Positions 54,723 through 64,000 of a stretch of 64,000 nt of DNA are shown piece after piece. A program made the translations under genes and the position numbers. Within the stretch, counting starts at the first letter, position 1, and every line of letters begins with the position of its first letter. Source of the stretch: Panulirus ornatus (lineage: Eukaryota > Arthropoda > Malacostraca > Decapoda > Palinuridae); assembly GCF_036320965.1 (NCBI RefSeq), contig NC_092269.1:26523504-26587503 (forward strand), written 5' to 3'. The notes under the pieces were generated by a model that was not told the DNA's origin, made no database searches, and saw only the letters and a program-made list of their open reading frames with translations.

Positions 54723-54882
54723 CCTGAATCTAGTACCCATTTTATCGACTAACCCTTTAGGGGTGGATGAACAGCTGGGTTGACTGTGGACCGACTGCCG
54801 CAATCCGGATTCTAACCTATGCTCTCGACGCTGGGTGGCCCGTAAATACGTCACGGTCAGGAACGCTAACCGTTACACATCA
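54723..54882 (-). mobile_element. tRNA-derived SINE
   Basis: On the minus strand it begins with a tRNA-like head (AACGGTTAGCGTTCCTGACC), a box-B-like GGTTAGAATCCGG, then GCGGCAGTCGGTCCACAGTC and AACCCAGCTGTTCATCC. It ends with AGTCGATAAAATGGGTACTA. The head and tail order is that of tRNA-derived SINEs common in decapods. Transcription would be by RNA polymerase III. The 1125-1262 copy shares the central block. Confidence 0.7.
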
Positions 54883-54956
54883 GGAGCCTCACTTTGTTAT
54901 GTGCTTTCTGAGGAAGAGTTTTATGAAGAACAAACTCTGACACTTTTGCTTCCATA

Positions 54957-55208
<252 letters not shown>

Positions 55209-55654
55209 TTTATTTTGCTTTATCGCTGTCTCCCGCGTTTGCGAGGTAGCGCAAGGAAACAGACGAAAGAAATGGCCCAACCCACCCCCATACACAATGT
55301 ATACACACACACGTCCACACACGCAAATACACATATCTATACATCTCAATGTACACATATATATACATACACAGACACATACATATATACCCATACACAC
55401 AATTCACACTGTCTGCCCCCATTCACTCCCATCGCCACCTCGCCACACATGGAATACCTTCCCCCTCCCCCCTCATGTGTGCGAGGTAGCACTAGGAAAA
55501 GACAACAAAGTCCCCATTCGTTCACACTCAGTCTCTAGCTGCCACGCAATAATGCCCGAAACCACAGCTCCCTTTCCACATCCAGGCCCCACACAACTTT
55601 CCATGGTTTACCCCAGACGTTTCACATGCCCTGATTCAATCCACTGACAGCACG
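55209..55654 (-). mobile_element. LINE 3' UTR
   Basis: Complete 3' UTR of the following minus-strand LINE. It has the terminal block (plus-strand TATCGCTGTCTCCCGCG, GCGAGGTAGCGC), a CA/TA-rich middle, the second internal GCGAGGTAGCAC block near 55480-55495, and CATCCAGGCCCCACAC, up to the stop codon. Confidence 0.85.
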
Positions 55655-56804
55655 TCAACCCCGGTATACCACATCGATCCAATTCACTCTATTCCTTGCC
55701 CTCCTTTCACCCTCCTGCATGTTCAGGCCCCGATCACACAAAATCTTTTTCACTCCATCTTTCCACCTCCAATTTGGTCTCCCTCTTCTCCTCGTTCCCT
55801 CCACCTCCGACGCATATATCCTCTTGGTCAATCTTTCCTCACTCATTCTCTCCATGTGACCAAACCATTTCAAAACACCCTCTTCTGCTCTCTCAACCAC
55901 GCTCTTTTTATTTCCACACATCTCTCTTACCCTTACATTATTTACTCGATCAAACCACTTCACACCACACATTGTCCTCAAACATCTCATTTCCAGCACA
56001 TCCATCCTCCTGCGCACAACTCTATGCATAGCCCACGCCTCGCAACCATACAACATTGTTGGAACCACTATTCCTTCAAACATACCCATTTTTGCTTTCC
56101 TAGATAATGTTCTCGACTTCCACACATTCTTCAAGGCTCCCAGGATTTTCGCCCCCTCCCCCACCCTATGATTTACTTCCTCTTCCATGGTTCCATCCGC
56201 TGCCAGATCCACTCCCAGATATCTAAAACACTTTACTTCCTCCAGTTTTTCTCCATTCAAACTTACCTCCCAATTGACTTGACCCTCAACCCTACTGTAC
56301 CTAATAACCTTGCTCTTATTCACATTTACTCTTAACTTTCTTCTTTCATACACTTTACCAAACTCAGTCACCAACTTCTGCAGTTTCTCACATGAATCAG
56401 CCACCAGCGCTGTATCATCAGCGAACAACAACTGACTCACTTCCCAAGCTCTCTCATCCACAACAGACTTCATACTTGCCCCTCTTTCCAAAACTCTTGC
56501 ATTCACCTCCCTAACAACCCCAACCATAAACAAATTAAACAACCATGGAGACATCACACACCCCTGCCGCAAACCTACATTCACTGAGAACCAATTACAT
56601 TCCTCTCTTCCTACACGTACACATGCCTTACATCCTCGATAAAAACTTTTCACTGCTTCTAACAACTTGCCTCCTACACCATATATTCTTAATACCTTCC
56701 ACATAGCATCTCTATCAACTCTATCATATGCCTTCTCCAGATCCATAAATACTACATACAAATCCATTAGCTTTTCTAAGTATTTCTCACATACATTCTT
56801 CAAA

Positions 56805-56806
<2 letters not shown>
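55655..56806 (-). CDS. LINE reverse transcriptase, 5'-truncated but uninterrupted
   Basis: This is the only copy of the family here with RT and C-terminus in one unbroken frame, about 380 codons from [12 protein letters not shown] to DVVYRG and stop. In order: [36 protein letters not shown], the catalytic [51 protein letters not shown], the EMRCLRTMCGVKWFDRV segment, and WFGHMERMSEERLTKRIY. The frame extends upstream only into (AT)n-coded IY repeats, so there is no genuine start. The N-terminal RT part and endonuclease are absent. It is a truncated insertion, unlikely to be expressed. Confidence 0.85.

Positions 56807-56848
<42 letters not shown>
56807..56848. repeat. (AT)n microsatellite
   Basis: AT run between the truncated LINE 5' end and a tRNA-like repeat. 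Confidence 0.95.
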
Positions 56849-56850
<2 letters not shown>

Positions 56851-56950
56851 TACAAAGCTCCATCAGCCAGGATCGAACCTGGGACCCCTTGTGCTAGAGG
56901 CAGGCATGCTAACCGCTAGGCTAAGGGACTGTATAATAGGAAACAACTAT
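56849..56950 (-). mobile_element. tRNA-like SINE head, copy 1
   Basis: On the minus strand it contains TTAGCCTAGCGGTTAGCATG (box-A-like) and, after a short arm, GGTTCGATCC (box B; plus-strand GGATCGAACC at 56870-56879). A 102-bp sequence nearly identical to this lies at 57125-57226. No credible acceptor stem closes the fold (3' side GATGGAGCTTTGTATG), so it is a SINE-type tRNA relic rather than a working tRNA. Confidence 0.6.
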
Positions 56951-57124
56951 TCGAAATACTAAGTACTCGAATACCTTTCGTCTCACTATGGTGAGCAACG
57001 GGGTCTATCGGTTGTTTCCGAACAGAACACATAGCCAGCTGAGAGCGTTTTACCGAACCTGACTGTACAACGCGGAGTTATATGAATACGAATAAAGTGT
57101 ATATGAACACGCACCTTCATAGAA
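56951..57124. other. spacer between tRNA-like repeats
   Basis: 174 bp without ORF or known motif. Probably the body of the same SINE-type unit, since the tRNA-like segment follows it again. Confidence 0.4.
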
Positions 57125-57226
57125 CATACAAAGCTCCATCAGCCAGGATCGAACCTGGGACCCCTTGTGCAAGAGGCAGGCATGCTAACCGCCAGGCTAA
57201 GGGACTGTATAATAGGAAACAACTAT
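57125..57226 (-). mobile_element. tRNA-like SINE head, copy 2
   Basis: Direct repeat of 56849-56950 with only a couple of substitutions (GTGCAAGAGG for GTGCTAGAGG, CCGCCAGG for CCGCTAGG). It is cut on its right by the start of a LINE copy. Confidence 0.6.
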
Positions 57227-58990
57227 AAGAGTGACTGCTCAAATTACAGAGGTATAAGTTTGTTGAGTATTCGTAGTAAATTATATGGGAGGGTATTGAT
57301 TGAGAGGGTGAAGGCATGTACAGAGCATCAGATTGGGGAAGAGCAGTGTGGTTTCAGAAGTGGTAGGGGGTGTGTGGATCTGGTGTTTGCCTTGAAGAAT
57401 GTATGTGAGAAATACTTAGAAAAGCAAATGGATTTGTGTGTAGCATTTATGGATCTGGGGAAGGCATATGATAGAGTTGATAGAGATGCTCTGTGGAAGG
57501 TACTAAGAATATATGGTGTGGGAGGCAAGTTGTTAGAAGCAGTGAAAAGTTTTTATCGAGGATGTATAGCATGTGTACGTGTAGGAAGAGAGAATAGTGA
57601 TTGGTTTTCAGTGAATGTAGGTTTGCGGCAGGGGTGTGTGATGTCTCCATGATTGTTTAATTTGTTTATGGATGGGGTTGTTAGGGAGGTGAATGCAAGA
57701 GTTTTGGAAAGAGGGGCAAGTATGCAGTCTGATGTGGATGAGGGAGCTTGGGAAGTGAGTCAGTTGTTGTTCGCTGATGATACAGCGCTGGTGGCTGATT
57801 CATATGAGAAACTGCAGAAGTTGGTGACTGAGTTTGGTAAAGTGTGTGAAAGAAGAAAGTTAAGAGTAAATGTGAATAAGAGCAAGGTTATTAGGTACAG
57901 TAGGGTTGACGGTCAAGTCACTTTGGAGGTAGGTTTGAATGGAGAAAAACTGGAGGAAGTAAAGTGTTTTAGATATCCGGGAATGGATCTAGCAGCGGAT
58001 GGAACCATGAAAGCGGAAGTGAATCATAGGGTGGGGGAGGGGGCGAAAATTCTGGGAGCCTTGAAGAATGTGTGGAAGTCGAGAACATTATCTCGGAAAG
58101 CAAAAATGGGTATCTTTGAAGGAATAGTGGTTCCAACAATGTTATATAGTTGCGAGGCGTGGGCTATGGATAGAGTTGTGCGCAGGAGGATGGATATGCT
58201 GGAAATGAGATGTTTGAGGACAATATGTGGTGTGAGGTGGTTTGATCTAGTAAGTAAGGTAAGGGTAAGAGAGATGTGTGGAAATAAAAAGAGTGTGGTT
58301 GAGAGAGCAGAAGAGGGTGTTTTTGAAATGGTTTGGTCACATGGAGAGAATGAGTGAGGAAAGATTGACAAAGAGGATATATATGTCAGAGGTGGAGGGA
58401 ACGAGGAGAAGTGGGAGACCAAATTGGAGGTGGAAAGATTGAGTGAAAAAGATTTTGAGTGATCATGGCCTAAACATGCAGGAGGGTGAAAGGCGTGCAA
58501 GGAATAGAGTGAATTGGAACGATGTGGTATACCGGGGTCGACGTGCTGTCAATGGATTGAACCAGGGCATGTGAAGCGACTGGGGTAAACCATGGAAAGT
58601 TCTGTGGGACCTGGATGTGGAAAGGGAGCTGTGGTTTCGGTGCATTATTACATGACAGCTAGAGACTGAGTGTGAACGAATGGGGCCTTTATTGTCTTTT
58701 CCTAGCGCTACCTCGCACATATGAGTGGGGAGGGGGTTGTTAATCCATGTGTGGCGAGGTGGCGATGGGAATAAATAAAGGCAGGCAGTATGAATTATGT
58801 ACATGTGTATATATGTATATGTCTGTGTGTGTATATATATATATGTACATTGAGATGTATAGATATGTATATTTGTGTGTGTGGACTTGTATGTATATAC
58901 ATGTGTATGTGTGTTGGTTGGGCCATTCTTTCGTCTGTTTCCTTGCGCTACCTCGCTAACGCGGGAGACAGAGACAAAGCAAAATAGATT

Positions 58991-58993
<3 letters not shown>
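57227..58993 (+). pseudogene. LINE copy, RT through full 3' UTR
   Basis: Begins in the N-terminal RT ([20 protein letters not shown]) after the tRNA-like repeat. It contains [36 protein letters not shown] and [14 protein letters not shown] replaces Trp at 57650-57652, then come [17 protein letters not shown] and FRYPGMDLAADGTMKAE. A T insertion near 58322 shifts the frame at VFEMVWSHGENE. The 3' UTR (about 58545-58993) is complete, with the internal CCTAGCGCTACCTCGC block and the terminal CTTGCGCTACCTCGCTAACG block, then (AT)n at 58994-59050. Confidence 0.88.

Positions 58994-59050
<57 letters not shown>
58994..59050. repeat. (AT)n microsatellite at LINE 3' end
   Basis: AT run directly after the LINE terminal block. 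Confidence 0.96.
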
Positions 59051-59053
<3 letters not shown>

Positions 59054-59097
59054 GCGGATGCCCACTTTCAGGCAAATACGTGTTGTAATATATAATT

Positions 59098-59510
59098 ATA
59101 TATCAATGGACTGAACCAGGGCATGTGAAACGTCTTGGGTAAACCAAGGAAAGGTGTGTGGGGCCTGGATGTGAAGAGGGAGCTGTGGTTTCGGTGCAAT
59201 TATACATGACAGCTGGAAACTGAGTGCGAGCGAATGTGGCCTTTTTGTCTGTTTTCCTGGCGCTACCTCGCTGACGCATGGAGTGACGATGTGTCCTGTG
59301 GGGTGGGCTAGCGCCGGAATTGATGAAGTCAACCAAATATGAACATGTACATGTGTATATATATGTATATGGCGGTGTAAGTGCATGTATATCTATATAT
59401 ATGTGTATATGTCGATATGTGTATGTATGTAAGTGGATGTGTTTTTCTTCATCTGTCTCCTGGCGCTACCTCGCTGACGCGGGAAACGGCGATCAGATGT
59501 AAGAGACATA

Positions 59511-59512
<2 letters not shown>
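59098..59512 (+). mobile_element. LINE-family 3' UTR, diverged type
   Basis: Matches the 3' UTR from CAATGGACTGAACCAGGGC through GGGGCCTGGATGTG and CTGGCGCTACCTCGCTGACG. The terminal block is of a different subtype (TGACGCGGGAAACGGCGATC). (AT)n follows at 59513-59587. No coding part is attached. Confidence 0.75.
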
Positions 59513-59587
<75 letters not shown>

Positions 59588-59588
<1 letters not shown>

Positions 59589-60603
59589 TGGATGTAATGA
59601 TAAATAATGCAGGAAATATATATTACATTATAAAGATTTACGATCCTTTAACATGAAACGAGAACAGATGACCAGCTGCCAAACAGAACCTCTCTCGAGT
59701 CTATATCAGACACCTTCCAACAGTCTTACACCGGCCTTTGATCTACAGAAGTGCTGGTTTAATGGCCTGAACTCCTCCAGTCGTCTGGGTTCATGTTAAT
59801 GAATGGTCCCTCGAGCGTCTGAGGGCACTGGGTGAACACGGCATCTTCAACAGCCTGAGAACCTTGTCCGGGTCTGTTTTCGCCTGACTGTGGTGGATGG
59901 GTCACCATTGTCTGTGCTGAGAGAAGCCTAGGATGCCCAGAGGAGGAGAGCAGAAAGTAGATGGAGGAAAATGAAGGAAAGACGATAAAGAAAGGAAGGG
60001 GGACGGGAAAGGTTAAGAAGACCCAGTGGATGTAGAGCGTGAGTTATGTGAGTAGATGGGTGTGAGGAGGAGGGAAGGGGGGAGGGATGGGTCATGAAAA
60101 AACGATCAGAAAGGTGGGTAATGGTTTAGAAAGAAGAGCAGGAAGAAGAAAGAAGGAGAGGAAAGCGCCAGCAGAGCTGGAGAGAAGGTGGATTGCAGCT
60201 CCTAAAGATAGTGATGTGTAGAAGAGGGTCGTAAGAGGGCTGCACGGGAGGTGGAAAAGGAGGAGAGGCGAGGGCGTGGGAAAAGCTGATGGATGACCCA
60301 ATTTCGAGATATTGGATGCATAACACGAGGCTCATTCTGACTGGGGATGGGAGGGAGCGGTAGGGCACGACAGAGGAACACAGCGCAGACGGATGACAGT
60401 GCCAGGAGAGGAGACGAGAGGTTTATACGACCTTTCCAAAGAACCCAGCCAGCCTCGTGTCTCGACCCAGAGGAGCTTTCGGTGCAGCGGATGTCCCTAC
60501 TGAGCTGTGTTAAAGCTTTCACGTCCACTGAAGGCTTATGAATCTGTTGTCTTTGTAAGATAGAGGAAGGCGTTGAGTGTCCTCGTACTACTATCAGCTA
60601 GCA
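59588..60603. other. non-repetitive sequence, no gene recognised
   Basis: Purine-rich stretch at about 59930-60290. ORFs up to about 108 codons, none recognisable. PLE sequence follows. Confidence 0.5.
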
Positions 60604-61162
60604 TCCCATGCTGCTTAAATCCTTTAATGTAAATGCTGCCTTCAGCAACAATGATACTATAAAGAACATCTTAATCAAGAACTCACCTGCAAGTTCTCCT
60701 CGATTCATCTATAAAGTGCCATGTAGAAGTTGTGATAAGTTTAATGTTGGGCAGACTGGTAAGGATATTTCTGTTAGACTAAGCAACATAGATATAGTAT
60801 AAGAACGGGACAAGAATCAAATGTCTTGTTTGATCATGAGAAATATCGCTAAAATTTCTATTATTAAGTACACAAAGAAATATAACCTTAATATTAATGA
60901 AGGTCTATGCAAACTGGATAGCTTTATTGTTGATGAAATATGTAAACAGTTCCCTTTCTGGTCCACATAATAAGTTTATAATACGCTCGTTGTCTGCCTG
61001 GGATAGTCACTTGTTTACCAAATGGTGTCCGAGCTACGTCTCTTCGTTGTATATCAGCTGACATATTTCTGTCTTGCATCTCCCTTGATGATGTGATTAT
61101 TACACGAATATGCGCTTGGGAACTTGTCGTGTTTCATTTCCCAGCGGACTCATCGGAATATA
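60604..61162 (+). pseudogene. Penelope-like element copy 3, C-terminal fragment and 3' sequence
   Basis: Begins at the segment NVNAAFSNNDTIKNILIKN and continues FIYKVPCRSCDKFNVGQTGK. The second motif Tyr is replaced by Asn (FNVG for FYVG). A frameshift follows near 60780, and a ~90-bp deletion removes the middle of the nuclease (GATCATGA joined to GAAATATCGC). Its 3' sequence retains a degenerate hammerhead region (TTGATGA and GAAT near 61085-61109). It stops at about 61162, before the GATCAC end motif. The oldest of the three copies. Confidence 0.82.
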
Positions 61163-61320
61163 TATATTACTATAGTTGAAAAATAAGTAGGCAAGTTTCT
61201 TTTTTATCTCACAAAACCAAACCACTAGATATGTCAATCGAGTAGCATGTCAAAAAACAAACCTGTTGAATGGCGCCTCACTTCAAGTGGCGTCTAGGGC
61301 ACCTGTTTTACCTGCCACAC

Positions 61321-61943
61321 CCTAGATACACCACTGGGTGTTGCGGGGTGACGACAGGAGTGGATGAAGGCAGCAAGTATGAAGATGTACATGTGTATAT
61401 ATGTATATGTCTGTGTATGTGTATGTATGTGTACGTTGAAATGTATATGTATGTATATGGGCGTTTATGTATATATTTGTGTATATGAGTGATTGGGCCT
61501 TTCTTTGTCTGTTTCCTTACGCTACCTCGCTGATGCAGGAAACAGCGATTAAGTATGATAATAATAATGTGGGGCCTGGATGTGGAAAGGGAGCTGTGGT
61601 TTCGGTGCATTACACATGACAACAAGAGACTGAGTGTGAGCGAATATGGCGTTTGTTGTCTTTTCCTAGCGCTACCTCGCGCGCGTGCAGGGGAAGAGGG
61701 TGCCGTTTCATGTGTGGTGGGCTGGCGGCGGGAATGGATGAGGGCAACGGGTATGAATGTGTACATGTGTATGTGTGTGTCTGTGTGTGTGTATGTGTGT
61801 GTACGTTGGGGTGTATAGGTGTGTATATGTGCGTGTGTAGGCGTTATGTGGGTGTGTTGGGCCATTCCTTCGTTTGTTTCCTTGCGCTACCTGGCTAACG
61901 AGGGAGACAGCAACAAAGTATAATGAATAAATGAATAAATATA

Positions 61944-61947
<4 letters not shown>
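61321..61947 (+). mobile_element. two successive LINE-family 3' UTR fragments
   Basis: 61321-61560 ends in TTACGCTACCTCGCTGATGC with GGAAACAGCGATTAAG. 61568-61922 starts GTGGGGCCTGGATGTGG, passes CCTAGCGCTACCTCGCGCG, and ends CTTGCGCTACCTGGCTAACG with GACAGCAACAAAG. An A-rich tail and (AT)n follow (about 61948-61988). No coding sequence is attached. Confidence 0.75.
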
Positions 61948-61982
<35 letters not shown>

Positions 61983-61988
61983 ATATAT

Positions 61989-63594
61989 ACTCCCTCAATA
62001 CTCGGGCAGCGTTATTGCCCCGCGAATATTACTGCATCACGAATGAAATAAATGTTAAATGCTTACGAATAGGCAGATCTGATATGACCTACGAACGAGA
62101 GAGAAGTGATATGTCCCACTAAAGAAACAGAATCGTGGACATTTTCTGTGCCACAGATGCCGTCACGTGACACTATAGTGTAGGTGCCACTAAATCACAG
62201 GTCACACAGACTCGCCTCAGCGTTCCGGGAGGAACGAAGTGAGGATGATGGTATGTCACGCAATGTTATTGTTCTGTTTACAATAGGGAGGACCTGTTAA
62301 ACGATGAAGATGATGAGTCGGACATTTGTAGATGATAATGATAATGATGAAGAGGATGATTCAGATGGTGAAGATGGCAGTCAAGATTGTTCATGACAAC
62401 ATTGCCCATACGAAAACACATTCACCAAGGAATGCAAGCAGCTATAGAATGATGGTTCCTTTTAAGACTGTTTGTGATAATGTCAAAGACTAGAGACAAA
62501 AGTTAGCATAGTGGGAGAAAGTGCAACATATAGTTTAAGGAGATATGGCTATAATACAGTACTTTTCACGCCCATGTGGAAGTTTCCATTAGATTGTGAG
62601 TGAGACAGACTTCCTCATATGCACGTTCTGTAGCTGTTTGTTAACTCAGACTGTCGATCGCTGTGTTTCTGGCCATCTTGGTCCAAAGAGAACATTAGGA
62701 AAAGGGAGAATCTGATGCCCCCAAAAAGGTGTCGGGGACAGAGTTGCTTTGCCGTCAGGTGCATCTGGACATCAAAAGACTAGCTGACTGGCCCTTGATG
62801 GATGAGCAGCGAGTCTAGCGCTGATGATGACGACAGGAGGGGCAGGGGAGGCAGGGGCAGGGAAGCTATATCAGAAAGATGTGAAAGTCGAGGAGATGAC
62901 CTCTTCGTCCAGGGGTTATCAAAAGCGAAATGGGAATTTTGCTGTGATCGTGAACAAAACAAGAGAGAAGGAGGGAAGGACAGACGAGGACAGAAAGATG
63001 GAAAGAGAGAGAGAGGGAGAGAGACATAGAGGGATAAATCCTAGACGCTTTGTGATGCGTTTAGGTGGTCCTGAGATGATTGATTTATATATAGCCAAGG
63101 AGGAGGTAGAACGAGTCATCATGTTCCCTCTGGGGAAGCAAATTGTCTTATCCCTGAGGCCTTCTGCCACTGCTGGTGGCACTCAGGTATGGAGTAGAGG
63201 ACACAGACCTACTGAATAGGTTTACTGGTTACTGGGACTTGAGAGGAAAAGGATAGGAGAGTGTGTCTCTGTTCTCCTGTTTCGATCTATTTTACCGACC
63301 ATATTTCACGATAAAATGTCTTCTTCATTTACAGAGGTAAACACTTAGTGTCTGAAAGCCTTTCACTATTCATTCAAATCGTCTGCAAATAAAGAGTAAC
63401 TTACGAAAGGATTATCTACGCACAAGATCCCATTTTGTTCCATCCAAAGCATATTGTTTGAATGGCAATATCGAAGTGTTCATTCACATTTCGCAAAGCT
63501 TTAGTGCTAATATCTAGCGCTCGGGGGAATGAAGTTAACCATCAGTGACGACTTTAACGCAAACGAAGAACAATAATCAATAGAAATAACCATA
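61989..63594. other. non-repetitive sequence, no gene recognised
   Basis: Contains a GAT-rich degenerate stretch (about 62300-62385) and a GA-rich stretch (62960-63030). Overlapping ORFs up to 131 codons have no recognisable domain. Confidence 0.5.
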
Positions 63595-64000
63595 TGAACT
63601 AGCATCATTGGCTACACTGTCACCCGTGCTACAATCACTAGGCATCAGTGGCCACACTACCATCCCTGACAACCATCACTAGGCATCAGTGGCCACACTA
63701 TCATCCCTGACAACCATCACTAGGCATCAGTGGCCACACTATCATCCCTGACAACCATCACTAGGCATCAGTGGCCACACTACCATCCCTGACAACCATC
63801 ACTAGGCATCAGTGGCCACACTATCATCCCTGACAACCATCACTAGGCATCAGTGGCCACACTACCATCCCTGACAACCATCACTAGGCATCAGTGGCCA
63901 CACTATCATCCCTGACAACCATCACTAGGCATCAGTGGCCACACTACCATCCCTGACAACCATCACTAGGCATCAGTGGCCACACTACCATCCCTGACAA
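63595..64000. repeat. 41-bp tandem array, continuing beyond the window
   Basis: About 10 units contain CACTAGGCATCAGTGGCCAC, then ACTACCATCCCTGACAACC or ACTATCATCC. The first unit (63600) is diverged, marking the left edge. The right edge is outside the window. Confidence 0.95.

Noticed and set aside
56849..56950. Functional tRNA gene on the minus strand
   Set aside because: Box A and box B resemble tRNA, but the ends do not form an acceptor stem and the unit is duplicated as a repeat.
62802..63219. 131-codon ORF with Lys/Arg/Glu-rich product
   Set aside because: Three overlapping frames are similarly open in a GA-rich stretch. No domain or conserved motif recognised.

Overview
This window looks like accessory, transposon- and satellite-packed DNA from an arthropod, most likely a decapod crustacean. 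The evidence is the very long dinucleotide tracts, the abundant LINE fragments ending in (AT)n, the GIY-YIG Penelope-like element, a tRNA-type SINE with a tail I associate with decapods, and a 100-base scaffold gap at 48901-49000. No bacterial operon, rRNA gene, functional tRNA gene or convincing host protein-coding gene is visible. The species call is inference.

Layout, left to right. 1-10.5 kb is a mosaic of one LINE family (APE-type endonuclease plus reverse transcriptase, RT) in both orientations. A Penelope-like element (PLE, 6405-9118) sits between a LINE endonuclease half and a LINE RT half. 11.8-18.25 kb is a 36-bp satellite, followed by GAA, 45-bp and 52-bp arrays. A decayed ORF1-like fragment lies at 20.73-21.03 kb. 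22.06-23.52 kb is a 21-bp array and 23.57-26.65 kb a 23-bp array. 27.3-30.66 kb holds (GA)n, (AT)n, a SINE-like module, a LINE copy and a second, internally inverted PLE. 30.66-34.06 kb is a 33-bp array, followed by a jockey/CR1-type LINE tail. 35.1-40.8 kb holds 10-, 46-, 38- and 20-bp arrays. 42.3-48.9 kb is LINE copies, three more SINE-like modules and (AT)n tracts, ending in the gap. 51.1-54.4 kb is a second, unrelated 23-bp array. 54.7-61.9 kb holds SINEs, LINE copies and a third PLE fragment. A 41-bp array runs off the right edge.

How the parts relate. The LINE supplies a conserved 3' tail (motif GCGCTACCTCGC) that also ends a ~240-bp SINE-like module whose head matches the LINE 5' region, so the LINE is the likely mobiliser. 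Almost every LINE or SINE-like copy abuts an (AT)n tract, often on both sides. The PLE copies carry pseudo-LTRs containing a candidate hammerhead ribozyme. All long ORFs inside satellites are by-products of repetition. About 24 kb of the 64 kb is minisatellite. Parts of two arrays are so indel-rich that unpolished long-read sequence is the simplest explanation.

The most interesting items are the pLTR hammerhead-like motif, the twin-priming structure of the second PLE at the edge of a satellite, the SINE-like module built from LINE ends, and the dyad-symmetric 23-bp satellites.
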